A DNA stretch of 64,000 nucleotides from G965207345 sp965207345 (GTDB taxonomy: Bacteria > Pseudomonadota > Gammaproteobacteria > PS1 > Pseudothioglobaceae), in the NCBI GenBank assembly GCA_965207345.1, contig OZ242280.1, positions 1,240,001 to 1,304,000 of the forward strand, read 5' to 3'. The position numbers and the translations under genes were made by a program. The notes beneath the pieces are model-generated. The model was not told the origin of the DNA. It saw only the letters and a list, made by a program, of their open reading frames with translations, and ran no database searches. Shown in pieces: positions 17,556 through 25,986 of this stretch; the stretch's first letter is position 1; each line of letters starts with the position of its first letter.

Positions 17556-19085
17556 TTAAAGCAACACACTTTCTAAGAGCATTTTAGTATATTTGGATTG
17601 TGGTTTATTTAGCACTTTTTCGACTGTGCCCTTTTCAATTATTTTACCTGATTTAAGCACTATCATCTCATCAGCAAAATAACGCACAATAGACATATCA
17701 TGAGTGATAAAAATATAGGTGATATTTCTTTCCTGCTGTAACTTTAGCAATAAATCAAGAATATGCTTTTTCAGAAAAGCATCTAAGGCGGAAGTTGGTT
17801 CGTCACAAATTATAACTTGAGGCCGAACGCATAGTGCTCTGGCAATCGCTACTCTTTGAAGTTGTCCACCTGATAATTGATGTGGTAGAGCAAACATCAA
17901 ATCAGGCTCTAAACCAACTTCTTCAAAAAGCTTAGCGACAGCCACCTCAGTTGTATGAGCAATATTAAGCGCTTTCATTGATTCAAGCAAAGTATTGCGT
18001 ATTTTTTTTCTTGGATTAAATGAACTCACTACATTTTGAAACACAATTTGCACTGACTGTGCATAATGCGTTTTATCTATCGTATTGATAGCTTTATGCG
18101 CATAATAAATTTTTCCTAACTTTGGAGTTAATTCGCGCATAATGACTTTGGCAATTGTACTTTTACCGCTGCCTGATTCTCCAACAATTGCTAAGTTACA
18201 TCCAGATTTCAAATGAAAAGAAATGTTATCTAAAGCTTTAAAAATACGCATTTTTTTTAAAAATACGCGTTTTTTAAATACTACACTTAAATTTTCTATA
18301 CGAAATACAACATCACCTGCTCTGTGTTTGTGTTTTGTCACAGGCAGTGTATTTAACAATATTTTCGTATAAGGATGCTTTGGTGCGCGAAAAAATTGCT
18401 TTGTTTCACTAACTTCCAGTAATACTCCTTCTTTGATTACAGCCACGCGATTTGCCATCATTTTAACAAGTGCTAAATCATGTGTAATGAGCAAAATAGA
18501 TAAATTTTGTGTTTGTCTTAAATGTAGTAGCAGTAATAAAATTTGTTTTTGTATATTGACATCAAGTGCTGTTGTTGGCTCATCAGCAATAAGCAATTTA
18601 GCACCGCCAGCAAGTGCAAGTGCAATCATTGCGCGCTGTTTTTGTCCACCTGATAACTCATAGGCATATTTATCAAAAGTTAACATATCCAATTCAACAG
18701 CATGCAATAATTTTTCTGCTTTTTTTCGTGCACTTTGTTTACTTAATTTAAAATGTGTTTTCAATGTTTCTATGAGTTGTCCGCCCACACGAAGTACAGG
18801 ATTGAGCGCACCATCGCTATTTTGAAAAATAAAACCAATTTCTCTGCCACGCACAGCAGTAATATGTTTTTTATAAATTAAATTTTCATTTTGATAATAA
18901 ATTGCACCACTCGCTTTTAATCCGTCTGGCAATAATTGTAAAATACTCAAACTCATTAGTGTTTTACCACTGCCTGATTCTCCTACTAAAGCAAAAATTT
19001 CACCTTGTTTAATATTAAAACTTAGCCGTGATACTAAAATTTTACTGTGCGCATGTATGGTTAAATTTTTTACAGAAAGCATCAT
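17556..19085 (-). CDS. yejF: Oligopeptide/microcin C-type ABC transporter, double ATPase YejF
   Basis: Fused double nucleotide-binding protein, 509 residues, powering peptide import through YejB/YejE. The first ATPase has Walker A GESGSGKT at 35-42 and the signature LSGGQKQRAM. The second has GESGSGKST at about 300 and LSGGQLQRVAIARAL, each followed by a D-E Walker B (LLIADEPTTALD, VIICDEPTSALD). The oligopeptide-binding C-terminal segments typical of DppD/OppF are present after each half. It lies 56 bases after yejE on the same strand. Confidence 0.9.
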   Translation of the reverse strand: MMLSVKNLTIHAHSKILVSRLSFNIKQGEIFALVGESGSGKTLMSLSILQLLPDGLKASGAIYYQNENLIYKKHITAVRGREIGFIFQNSDGALNPVLRVGGQLIETLKTHFKLSKQSARKKAEKLLHAVELDMLTFDKYAYELSGGQKQRAMIALALAGGAKLLIADEPTTALDVNIQKQILLLLLHLRQTQNLSILLITHDLALVKMMANRVAVIKEGVLLEVSETKQFFRAPKHPYTKILLNTLPVTKHKHRAGDVVFRIENLSVVFKKRVFLKKMRIFKALDNISFHLKSGCNLAIVGESGSGKSTIAKVIMRELTPKLGKIYYAHKAINTIDKTHYAQSVQIVFQNVVSSFNPRKKIRNTLLESMKALNIAHTTEVAVAKLFEEVGLEPDLMFALPHQLSGGQLQRVAIARALCVRPQVIICDEPTSALDAFLKKHILDLLLKLQQERNITYIFITHDMSIVRYFADEMIVLKSGKIIEKGTVEKVLNKPQSKYTKMLLESVLL

Positions 19086-19141
19086 TTTAAAAAGGTAAAA
19101 TTCATCGGTATTATCTATTTACAAATATTTTTAGCGATAAG

Positions 19142-20449
19142 TTATTTAGATCTAGGGTCAAAAACTTCACGCACTTTATCTGAAAATAAGTTAACTGAGA
19201 GCACCAAAATAAACATAAACAAAAATGCCGCAAGCAGTGACCACCAAACTATAGGAGTTTTTGTGAGCTCTAAACGTGCACCATTAATCATATTGCCCCA
19301 GCTCATTGTAGTTGCATCAACCCCAATACCCACATAAGAAAGCACCGCTTCTATGAGCACAAGCGCACTAAAATCAAGCACAATAGTAATGAGCACTAAG
19401 TGCATTACGTTAGGCAGTAAGTGTGAAAAAAGAATACGCCAATGAGCAACTCCAAAAATACGCGCAGCAGTTATAAATTCGTAAGATCTTAATTTTAATG
19501 TTTCAGCACGTACAAGACGACACAGACTAGTCCAAGAAGTCATTGCTAATACCCCACATAACAATAATAACTTCATATCAGCGCGCATGAGTGCTGAGCT
19601 AAATTCATGTGCATATTTATCCATATAAACTTGCAAAATAACAACAAGTGCAGCAATGAGTAAGATACTAGGAATAGCATTAATAGTAGTATAAATAAAT
19701 TGAATAATATCATCAAGCCTACCTCCAAAATATCCTGCTAATAAACCAAGTATTATCGCAAAAGGTAAGGCAAAAATAGTAGTTAAAAACCCAAATAATA
19801 GTCCTGTTCTAATACTTTTCATACTTTTGTAAAAAACATCAATACCTGCTTTATCAGTGCCAAAAATATGGTAATGTGGTAGGATTTCTGCAATCCAAAA
19901 ACAAATGAATGATAAAGCAGACAAGGTGATAACAGCTGCTTTTTTTGCACTAGAATTTAAACCAGTGGGATAGAAATATAAGTAAAGAAGTAATAAAATG
20001 ACACTAAAAATTCCCCACTTCATAAATGCTAAGAAGGTTTTTTTCAAAATATCTTGCCTGAGCTCTTGTGTGCTATCAATATGAACGTCTACGTATTGAA
20101 GTTTAGGATAACCTCTTAATCCATTCGCCAAATATTCTTTGTCAAATTGTTTGTAATCAAGTGGTTTAGAATAAGTTTTCTCGCTACTGTTCAGTGCTGG
20201 TTCAAGTAGCTTATCAAGCATACTATAAATTTTAACTTGATGGTTGATTTTAAAATGAATTGAATCAATGAGTGCGATAGCAACATAAAACAAAAAAATA
20301 ATAAATGTAATAACTGCTACTGGGTAGCTAAATATTTTTTGCCACTTCTGTTTTAAATCATTTGAGCGATAAATAAAGTAAATAGCAAATATTGTTGTCA
20401 AAAATGACGCCCATAATAAAATGTCTGTCCAAAGTAATATAAAGTGCAT
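19142..20449 (-). CDS. yejE: Peptide ABC transporter permease YejE
   Basis: Second permease of the Yej-type importer, 435 residues. The family normally has a long N-terminal region before the DppC-like permease core; here it comprises extra membrane segments and a periplasmic loop (about residues 1-200). The core carries HYHIFGTDKAGIDVFYK and the EAA-type loop around SYEFITAARIFGVAHWRI. It overlaps the end of yejB by one base, indicating tight coupling. Confidence 0.88.
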   Translation of the reverse strand: MHFILLWTDILLWASFLTTIFAIYFIYRSNDLKQKWQKIFSYPVAVITFIIFLFYVAIALIDSIHFKINHQVKIYSMLDKLLEPALNSSEKTYSKPLDYKQFDKEYLANGLRGYPKLQYVDVHIDSTQELRQDILKKTFLAFMKWGIFSVILLLLYLYFYPTGLNSSAKKAAVITLSALSFICFWIAEILPHYHIFGTDKAGIDVFYKSMKSIRTGLLFGFLTTIFALPFAIILGLLAGYFGGRLDDIIQFIYTTINAIPSILLIAALVVILQVYMDKYAHEFSSALMRADMKLLLLCGVLAMTSWTSLCRLVRAETLKLRSYEFITAARIFGVAHWRILFSHLLPNVMHLVLITIVLDFSALVLIEAVLSYVGIGVDATTMSWGNMINGARLELTKTPIVWWSLLAAFLFMFILVLSVNLFSDKVREVFDPRSK

Positions 20450-21426
20450 TATTTCAAGCGCACGCGCGGGTCAACCAAAGCATAAGATATATCAGTGAGC
20501 AATAAACCAACAATATAAAGCACTGCACCCAAAAAAACCATTGCACGTACAATAGCAAAATCTTGTGCATTAATCGCATCAATGGTATAGCTACCGAGTC
20601 CAGGAATTGCAAAAAATGATTCAATTAGGAGGCTACCCATAAACAGACTTGGTATTACGACAACAACACCTGTTAAAATTGGAATCATTGCATTTTTGAG
20701 CACATGTTTAAACAATAGGCGTATTTCACTTAAACCGCGTGCACGCGCAGCAGATACATATGCTTTGTTAATTTCTTCTAAAAAAATACTGCGATACCAG
20801 CGCACGCCTGCACCTAAACCAGAAATAACACCAATTGCTATTGGCAGATAAATAAAACGTAATACATCAAATCCACCTTGATAACCAGAGATAGGTGCTA
20901 AATGCCATAAGTTAGCAAATAACATTTGGCCAATAATAATATAAAATAGCGGTGAAATAGACATCAAAATTACCGTAGTAATCAAGCCGTAACTTGCTAT
21001 TTTCTGATGATGAAAATATACCATCCAAAGTGCAAAAGCAATATTAACAATCAGTGCGATAAAAAAACTAGGTAGAGCAATTGCTAAACTAGGCCACATT
21101 CTTTTAGAAATATCATAATTAATATTACGTCCTAAATCAGACTGACCAAAATCAAATTTAAGTAATGGTAGGGATTTTTGATAAAAAATAGTTTCAGTGA
21201 TTTGTGCTAAGCCTTGAACTTCTCTATTAAAAAAAAGTGGTTTATCATAGCCTTTTTCTACTTTCCATCTTGCAATATCTTCATTGCTTACGTGTTTTGA
21301 TCCTAACTGGATATTTGCCATATCATCAGGCGTATTTACAACAAAAAATAGTAAAAAAGTAATTAAATTAACACTGAAAATAATCGGTATCGCATACAGT
21401 ATTCTTCTAACAATATAATTAAACAT
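20449..21426 (-). CDS. yejB: Peptide ABC transporter permease YejB
   Basis: First permease of the Yej-type importer (DppB family), 325 residues, with the usual N-terminal membrane segment, a periplasmic loop and a core with the EAA-type loop AYVSAARARGLSEIRLLFKHVLKNA. Order B-E-F matches the E. coli yej operon, but the binding-protein gene yejA that normally precedes it is not present; upstream there is only a decayed unrelated gene. The receptor may be encoded elsewhere or lost. Confidence 0.88.
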   Translation of the reverse strand: MFNYIVRRILYAIPIIFSVNLITFLLFFVVNTPDDMANIQLGSKHVSNEDIARWKVEKGYDKPLFFNREVQGLAQITETIFYQKSLPLLKFDFGQSDLGRNINYDISKRMWPSLAIALPSFFIALIVNIAFALWMVYFHHQKIASYGLITTVILMSISPLFYIIIGQMLFANLWHLAPISGYQGGFDVLRFIYLPIAIGVISGLGAGVRWYRSIFLEEINKAYVSAARARGLSEIRLLFKHVLKNAMIPILTGVVVVIPSLFMGSLLIESFFAIPGLGSYTIDAINAQDFAIVRAMVFLGAVLYIVGLLLTDISYALVDPRVRLK

Positions 21427-21554
21427 GATATATAGTTTTAATCCAAAATTTATTTTTTAAGGACCACATAATTTCAGTTAAAAATCTTTTATTATAAGGC
21501 AAAATAACGCAAAAATATCAAATGATAAAAGTGCGATAAGAATAACATAAAACA

Positions 21555-21578
21555 ATAAAAAAGGGAGGTAGTACCCTT
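21555..21578 (-). terminator. Rho-independent terminator
   Basis: On the minus strand AAGGG-(8)-CCCTT (21561-21578) is followed by six T residues. It lies immediately downstream of the decayed Tyr-rich gene and upstream of yejB, so it would isolate the yej operon from upstream transcription. Confidence 0.55.
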
Positions 21579-21599
21579 ATTATCAATTTTAAAAACTAA

Positions 21600-21885
21600 T
21601 TTAATAGCGATACATAGGATAAGCATAAACGCCCCAAGTATATGGATTAGAATATGGGGACAGACATATAAGGCGATAAAGTTGGTATACCATCCTTATC
21701 ATTGACTACACCATCATTTAATTTGCCTTTGGTATAAAATGCATTGTAATCGTAACTGTAACTATGATAAGAAAAACTGCGACTACTATTATAGTACGGA
21801 TAACCACTGCTATAATTTGTATCATTGCCATAAGGATAACCGCGGCGGTCGTTATCAAAAACATCTTCTATTTATTCAAATTATT
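21600..21885 (-). pseudogene. Decayed Tyr/Ser/Gly-rich gene
   Basis: On the minus strand a frame without start codon reads a Tyr-, Ser- and Asn-rich stretch (RRGYPYGNDTNYSSGYPYYN..., KGKLNDGVVNDKDGIPTLSPYMSV). It hits a stop at about 21655, and the next frame continues with YSNPYTWGVYAYPMYRY and a stop at about 21600. Upstream of about 21885 all frames are closed. A terminator follows at once, which suggests this was once a real, probably exported, gene. The family is not recognised. The rest of the 631-base gap 21427-22057 shows nothing else. Confidence 0.45.
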
Positions 21886-22057
21886 GTTACCCTAAAAGGC
21901 ATTAACGCTTATTGAAAAACAACAAATAGAATAAAAGTTAGCAAAATATTTTTAGTTTTCACACCATCTATTCCAATAATTAAAATGAGCTAGTCATTAT
22001 ACCGCATGGCTATTTTACAGTTAGCTAAGGCAATTTTTATTGTTGACTAAATAAAAT

Positions 22058-23182
22058 TTATCTTGTTGCATCATAGCGTTTCTCAACGCCATTTGGAGAC
22101 ATAACAATTTGGAATAATTGTAAATATCGTCCGCGAAAAGCACCTGCACAAGAAAGTAAATAATAGGACCACATTCTATAAAAAGAATCGTCATATTTTG
22201 TTTTTAAAAACTGCCAGTTATGGTTAAAATTTTTATACCAAGCCATCAAAGTTTTATGATAATCATAACCAAAATTTTGTATATCTTCTATCACAAACAA
22301 ATTCTCTGTGCTTTTACTAATTTGACTAAGTGATGGAATCATTGAATTTGGAAAAATATATTTTTCCACCCAGGCATTTGTGTTGTAATTAGAAACACTA
22401 TCACCAATAGTGTGTAGTAACATTAAGCCATTATTTTTGAGTGCTCTACAGCATACCTCCATATAAGTTTTATAATTTTTATAACCCACATGTTCAAACA
22501 TGCCAATTGAATAAATACGGTCAAATTTTCCACGTATAGATCGATAATCCATTACTTTAACTTTAATTGGTAAATCTTTATAATTTCTATTAATATACTC
22601 CTCTTGTTTCGTTGAAATTGTAATGCCTAAAACCGTAACATCATATTTTTTCGCAAGAAAAGCCATCATGGAACCAAAACCACAGCCAATATCCAGTATC
22701 TTCATTCCTGGCTTTAACATTAACTTTTTTGCAATTAAATCAAATTTAGCCTCTTGTGCTTCTTCTAAAGAATTTGCATTTTTCCAATAACCGCAAGTAT
22801 ATGCCATCGTCTTGCCAAGCATTTTTTGATATAAACTATTGCCAATATCATAGTGCATCTTAGAGACTTTGAATGTGCGTTTTTTAGTTTGTAAATTTAG
22901 CACACTAAAAATAAATTTAAAAAATATACCTCTCGCACTAATTGTATTAGCCTCCTTTGTAATAGAACGCGTCAAACGATAAAAAAATTCATCTAAATGA
23001 TCAACATCAAACCAGCCTGCCATATAGGCTTCACCAAAACCAAGATAACCGTTAAACAATAAACGACGCCATAATTTTGAATTATTAACTTTAATATCCC
23101 ATGCACGCGTGCCGTTAATTTTAATATCACCTTTAGCAAGGATTTTTTGATATTTAGATTCTAAATTCACTTTAATGTTCAC
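22058..23182 (-). CDS. cfa: Cyclopropane-fatty-acyl-phospholipid synthase
   Basis: Membrane-associated methyltransferase that adds a methylene bridge from S-adenosylmethionine to unsaturated acyl chains of phospholipids. It has 374 residues, the usual length. The N-terminal part carries GYLGFGEAYMAGWFD, and the SAM-binding motif ILDIGCGFG is at 162-170. The family motif HYDIGNSLYQ precedes it (about 110-119), and EHVGYKNY marks the bicarbonate-site region. It follows dapB by 17 bases on the same strand. Confidence 0.95.
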   Translation of the reverse strand: MNIKVNLESKYQKILAKGDIKINGTRAWDIKVNNSKLWRRLLFNGYLGFGEAYMAGWFDVDHLDEFFYRLTRSITKEANTISARGIFFKFIFSVLNLQTKKRTFKVSKMHYDIGNSLYQKMLGKTMAYTCGYWKNANSLEEAQEAKFDLIAKKLMLKPGMKILDIGCGFGSMMAFLAKKYDVTVLGITISTKQEEYINRNYKDLPIKVKVMDYRSIRGKFDRIYSIGMFEHVGYKNYKTYMEVCCRALKNNGLMLLHTIGDSVSNYNTNAWVEKYIFPNSMIPSLSQISKSTENLFVIEDIQNFGYDYHKTLMAWYKNFNHNWQFLKTKYDDSFYRMWSYYLLSCAGAFRGRYLQLFQIVMSPNGVEKRYDATR

Positions 23183-23199
23183 TTTGTAATTGTGTAACT

Positions 23200-23934
23200 T
23201 TAAGATAATCCTAACACGTTACTCATAGTGTATAGGCCATTTTTTTGTGTTTTTAACCACAGTGCTGCTTTAAGTGCTCCACGTGCAAAAATATTACGAG
23301 AACTTGCTTTATGCGTAATTTCAATACGCTCACCTGCCATAAAAAAATATGTTGTATGCTCACCAATAACATCACCCCCGCGAATAGAAGAAAAACCAAT
23401 TGTTTTTTTATCTCTAACTGTATTCATCTGATGTTTTGCATAAATTGCACAATCATTTAAATCTCGCCCTAAAGCACAAGCAATTACCTCGCCCATTTTG
23501 AGTGCTGTGCCTGAGGGCGCATCTATTTTATGGCGATGATGTGCTTCAACAATCTCAATATCAGCTTCATCGCCAATAATACGCGTTGCTTGCTCTAGTA
23601 GTTTAAGTGTAATATTAACACCTGTACTCATGTTTGCAGAAAAGACAATAGCCATTTTAGTTGCAAAATTATTTAGTTTTTGTAATGCTTTATTATCAAA
23701 ACCTGTAGTGCCGATAACCATTTTTTTACCCAATTTAGCACAAATTGGTAAATAAGATAGCGTTGCTTTGGGGTGTGTAAAGTCAATCAATACTTCAAAA
23801 TCATCTGCATAACTAGATAAATCATCGCCCTCATCTAGTGTTTGAGTTAATATCACATTTTTAAAAGTATTGCTTTGGGAAATTAAACTTTTACCCATGC
23901 GCCCACTTGCACCGCTAATTGCTATTTTTACCAC
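23200..23934 (-). CDS. dapB: 4-hydroxy-tetrahydrodipicolinate reductase
   Basis: Lysine/diaminopimelate pathway reductase, 244 residues (slightly short of the usual ~270). The nucleotide-binding GASGRMGK is at 7-14. The catalytic HHRHKIDAPSGTAL segment lies near 140-153. VIGTTGF and FSANMSTGVN complete the signature. It provides meso-diaminopimelate for peptidoglycan. A tRNA gene lies 52 bases upstream on the same strand. Confidence 0.95.
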   Translation of the reverse strand: MVKIAISGASGRMGKSLISQSNTFKNVILTQTLDEGDDLSSYADDFEVLIDFTHPKATLSYLPICAKLGKKMVIGTTGFDNKALQKLNNFATKMAIVFSANMSTGVNITLKLLEQATRIIGDEADIEIVEAHHRHKIDAPSGTALKMGEVIACALGRDLNDCAIYAKHQMNTVRDKKTIGFSSIRGGDVIGEHTTYFFMAGERIEITHKASSRNIFARGALKAALWLKTQKNGLYTMSNVLGLS

Positions 23935-23986
23935 TGGTTTAATCCATTTAAAAAATATAAAGCAAAATTTTATTAGGTCAAAAAAT

Positions 23987-24063
23987 TGGGGCGAGAAACG
24001 GGGCTCGAACCCGCGACAACTGGAATCACAATCCAGGGCTCTACCAACTGAGCTATTCCCGCC
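23987..24063 (-). tRNA. tRNA-His (anticodon GTG)
   Basis: Minus-strand cloverleaf with GCTCAGTTGGTAGAGC D-arm, anticodon loop TTGTGAT (GTG), GGGTTCGAGCCCC T-arm and an encoded CCA. The histidine identity pair G-1:C73 is present when aligned with E. coli tRNA-His, and the acceptor stem GCGGGAA/TTCTCGC pairs fully with one G-T wobble. Confidence 0.96.
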
Positions 24064-24451
24064 ACATTCTATACTAGATAAATATGGCCTTTAAAGTTTG
24101 TAACACTAAAAGTTAAAATGTGCAAATTTTTATTTTTCAAATGAAATAAACGCAAGCCAGAAATATAAAAATGCAGTATTATACAAAAAAATCTTAATAA
24201 TCGCTAGGATTTTTCCTTTCCATTTATTAAGTTAAAATATTTTTTATCATTTATTTGTGTATTGAAATACTGTGAAAATAAATTAAATCATTCAAAAAAT
24301 ACAGCAGTTCGACTGACCTCTATTGTTAGGGTGCTTACTGTTCAAAATTATGCATTAAGGGTCGTTGTATCATATAGTACAGCTTTATTAATTTTATTTA
24401 GTTAGGTAAATAAAGCGTTAAAATAAATACTCAGCTGGTTTTTCAATGCCA
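24064..24451. other. Non-coding gap between cbbX and tRNA-His
   Basis: 388 AT-rich bases with no convincing ORF on either strand and no RNA gene I can recognise. It should contain the cbbX terminator and the tRNA promoter, but neither is sharp enough to place. Confidence 0.5.
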
Positions 24452-25366
24452 TTAATCAGCTATTTTATCTGCTTCTTCGTCGCCGTCTAGGTCAAGTGCA
24501 CCTTCTTTAAAAACACGACTCACTAAAATATCGTCATCTTCAATGGTAATAAGGTCTTTTTTACTAACATTATTATTAGCACTAAATAGTCTATTTGCTT
24601 GACGAAGACGCGCACGGTCAATTGCATTACGAATTGAGCGTGCATTGGCAAAATGTGGTAATTTCATTCTAAGCTTGATATACTCAAAAAACGCTACCTT
24701 GGCATCATCACTAAAACTGTAATTCAGTTGCTTCATCATCAATTGTGCTATTGCCAATAATTCTTCTGCACTATAATCGGGAAAGTCAATATGGTGTGCA
24801 ATACGAGAGCGCATACCAGGATTAGAATGAAAAAATTGGTCCATTTTATCTTTATAACCCGCTAATATCACCACTAAATCATCACGGTTATTTTCCATAA
24901 CCTGAAGCAGAATTTCTATAGATTCAGCGCCATAGTCGCGTTCATTTTCTGGTTTATAAAGATAATAAGCCTCGTCAATAAATAAAACACCCCCCATAGC
25001 TTTTTTAATAATTTCTTTAGTTTTAGGCGCAGTATGACCAATATATTGACCCACTAAATCATCCCTAGTAACTGACACTAGATGTCCTTCACGCATATAA
25101 CCTAAACTTTTTAAAATCTCGCCCATACGCATAGCAACAGTGGTCTTACCAGTACCAGGGTTACCGGTAAAGCTCATATGTAGTGTTGGTGATTGGTTAG
25201 ATAACTCAAACGACTTACGCATCTTATCTACTAATAATAAGGCAGCAATCTCATGGATTCTAGTTTTAACTGGCACAAGTCCAATGAGTTCTTCGCCTAA
25301 CTGCTCTAAAATACCTTGAACTTTTGAATCTTTTAAAACTTGCTGTAAATTAATTGTCTCGTTCAT
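24452..25366 (-). CDS. cbbX: Red-type RuBisCO activase CbbX
   Basis: Hexameric AAA+ remodelling enzyme that pulls the CbbL C-terminus to release inhibitory sugar phosphates from red-type form I RuBisCO. It has 304 residues. Walker A is GNPGTGKT at 68-75, Walker B GVLFIDEA at 127-133, and the pore-loop region YIGHTAPKT is at about 108-116. MRSRIAHHIDFP carries the arginine-finger region. It follows cbbS after a 158-base gap containing a long hairpin, in the canonical cbbL-cbbS-cbbX order. Its presence confirms that the RuBisCO is of the red lineage (form IC/ID). Confidence 0.96.
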   Translation of the reverse strand: MNETINLQQVLKDSKVQGILEQLGEELIGLVPVKTRIHEIAALLLVDKMRKSFELSNQSPTLHMSFTGNPGTGKTTVAMRMGEILKSLGYMREGHLVSVTRDDLVGQYIGHTAPKTKEIIKKAMGGVLFIDEAYYLYKPENERDYGAESIEILLQVMENNRDDLVVILAGYKDKMDQFFHSNPGMRSRIAHHIDFPDYSAEELLAIAQLMMKQLNYSFSDDAKVAFFEYIKLRMKLPHFANARSIRNAIDRARLRQANRLFSANNNVSKKDLITIEDDDILVSRVFKEGALDLDGDEEADKIAD

Positions 25367-25470
25367 ATTTTTCTACTATTAGTAATAGACCTGCTGAAAA
25401 CTGATATAGTTTAGCTGGGCATTAAAATCCTTGTTGATCTGTTTTTATTTTTACTCATAGTGCAAAATTA

Positions 25471-25509
25471 ACCGGTGCAGAAGTAATGCAGTATTACCTT
25501 TACACCAGT
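25471..25509 (-). promoter_or_regulatory. Long stem-loop between cbbS and cbbX
   Basis: In the minus-strand transcript, starting 16 bases after the cbbS stop, a near-continuous stem of about 17 pairs forms. The outer arms are ACUGGUG and CACCGGU with one G-U pair, the inner arms GUAAU and AUUAC, with a 5-base loop. No strong U-tract follows. It looks more like an RNA-stabilising or partial-attenuation element that sets cbbLS above cbbX than a full terminator. Confidence 0.55.
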
Positions 25510-25524
25510 TACACTTAATGTTTT

Positions 25525-25959
25525 TTAGTATCTTTCCATTTCAGGCTTTTGAGCAGAGTAAGGATAGGTAGTATAGCTGATATGACGACCTTCCTGCTCT
25601 TGACGCATCAACCCAAAACCAGACTCTTGTGCTGGACGGTTAACAATAAAACTCATTTTAACTGACTCCCAACCACGGGTTGAATCAAATGCACTGATAC
25701 GCATATAGTGGTTAGGAAAGGTTTTGCGACAGTCACTAACCTCCATCATAATACCCGCTGGGTCTTTGAGGTCAAACATAGGGCGACCAAATAATTCCCA
25801 ATAAGTATTACGCGGATGAGGGTCATCGGTATATTCAATGCTTACTGCCCAATTATTTTTCAAAGCATATTTAATTTGTGCGGTGATTTGCTCATCGGTT
25901 AAATCAGGCAAAAATGAAAATTGCCCTTGAGTAATACGCTTGTTGTAATTTGTCATCAT
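25525..25959 (-). CDS. cbbS: RuBisCO small subunit, red-type
   Basis: Small subunit of form I RuBisCO, 144 residues. The N-terminal QGQFSFLPDLTDEQI and NPRNTYWELFG-like region (PHPRNTYWELFGRPMFDL) are diagnostic. A C-terminal extension of about 30 residues ending in ISYTTYPYSAQKPEMERY forms the beta-hairpin typical of red-type enzymes and absent from green-type small subunits. It lies 27 bases after cbbL, and with it forms the L8S8 holoenzyme. Confidence 0.96.
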   Translation of the reverse strand: MMTNYNKRITQGQFSFLPDLTDEQITAQIKYALKNNWAVSIEYTDDPHPRNTYWELFGRPMFDLKDPAGIMMEVSDCRKTFPNHYMRISAFDSTRGWESVKMSFIVNRPAQESGFGLMRQEQEGRHISYTTYPYSAQKPEMERY

Positions 25960-25986
25960 AATAACATCTCCTGCTAAATTATTAAA

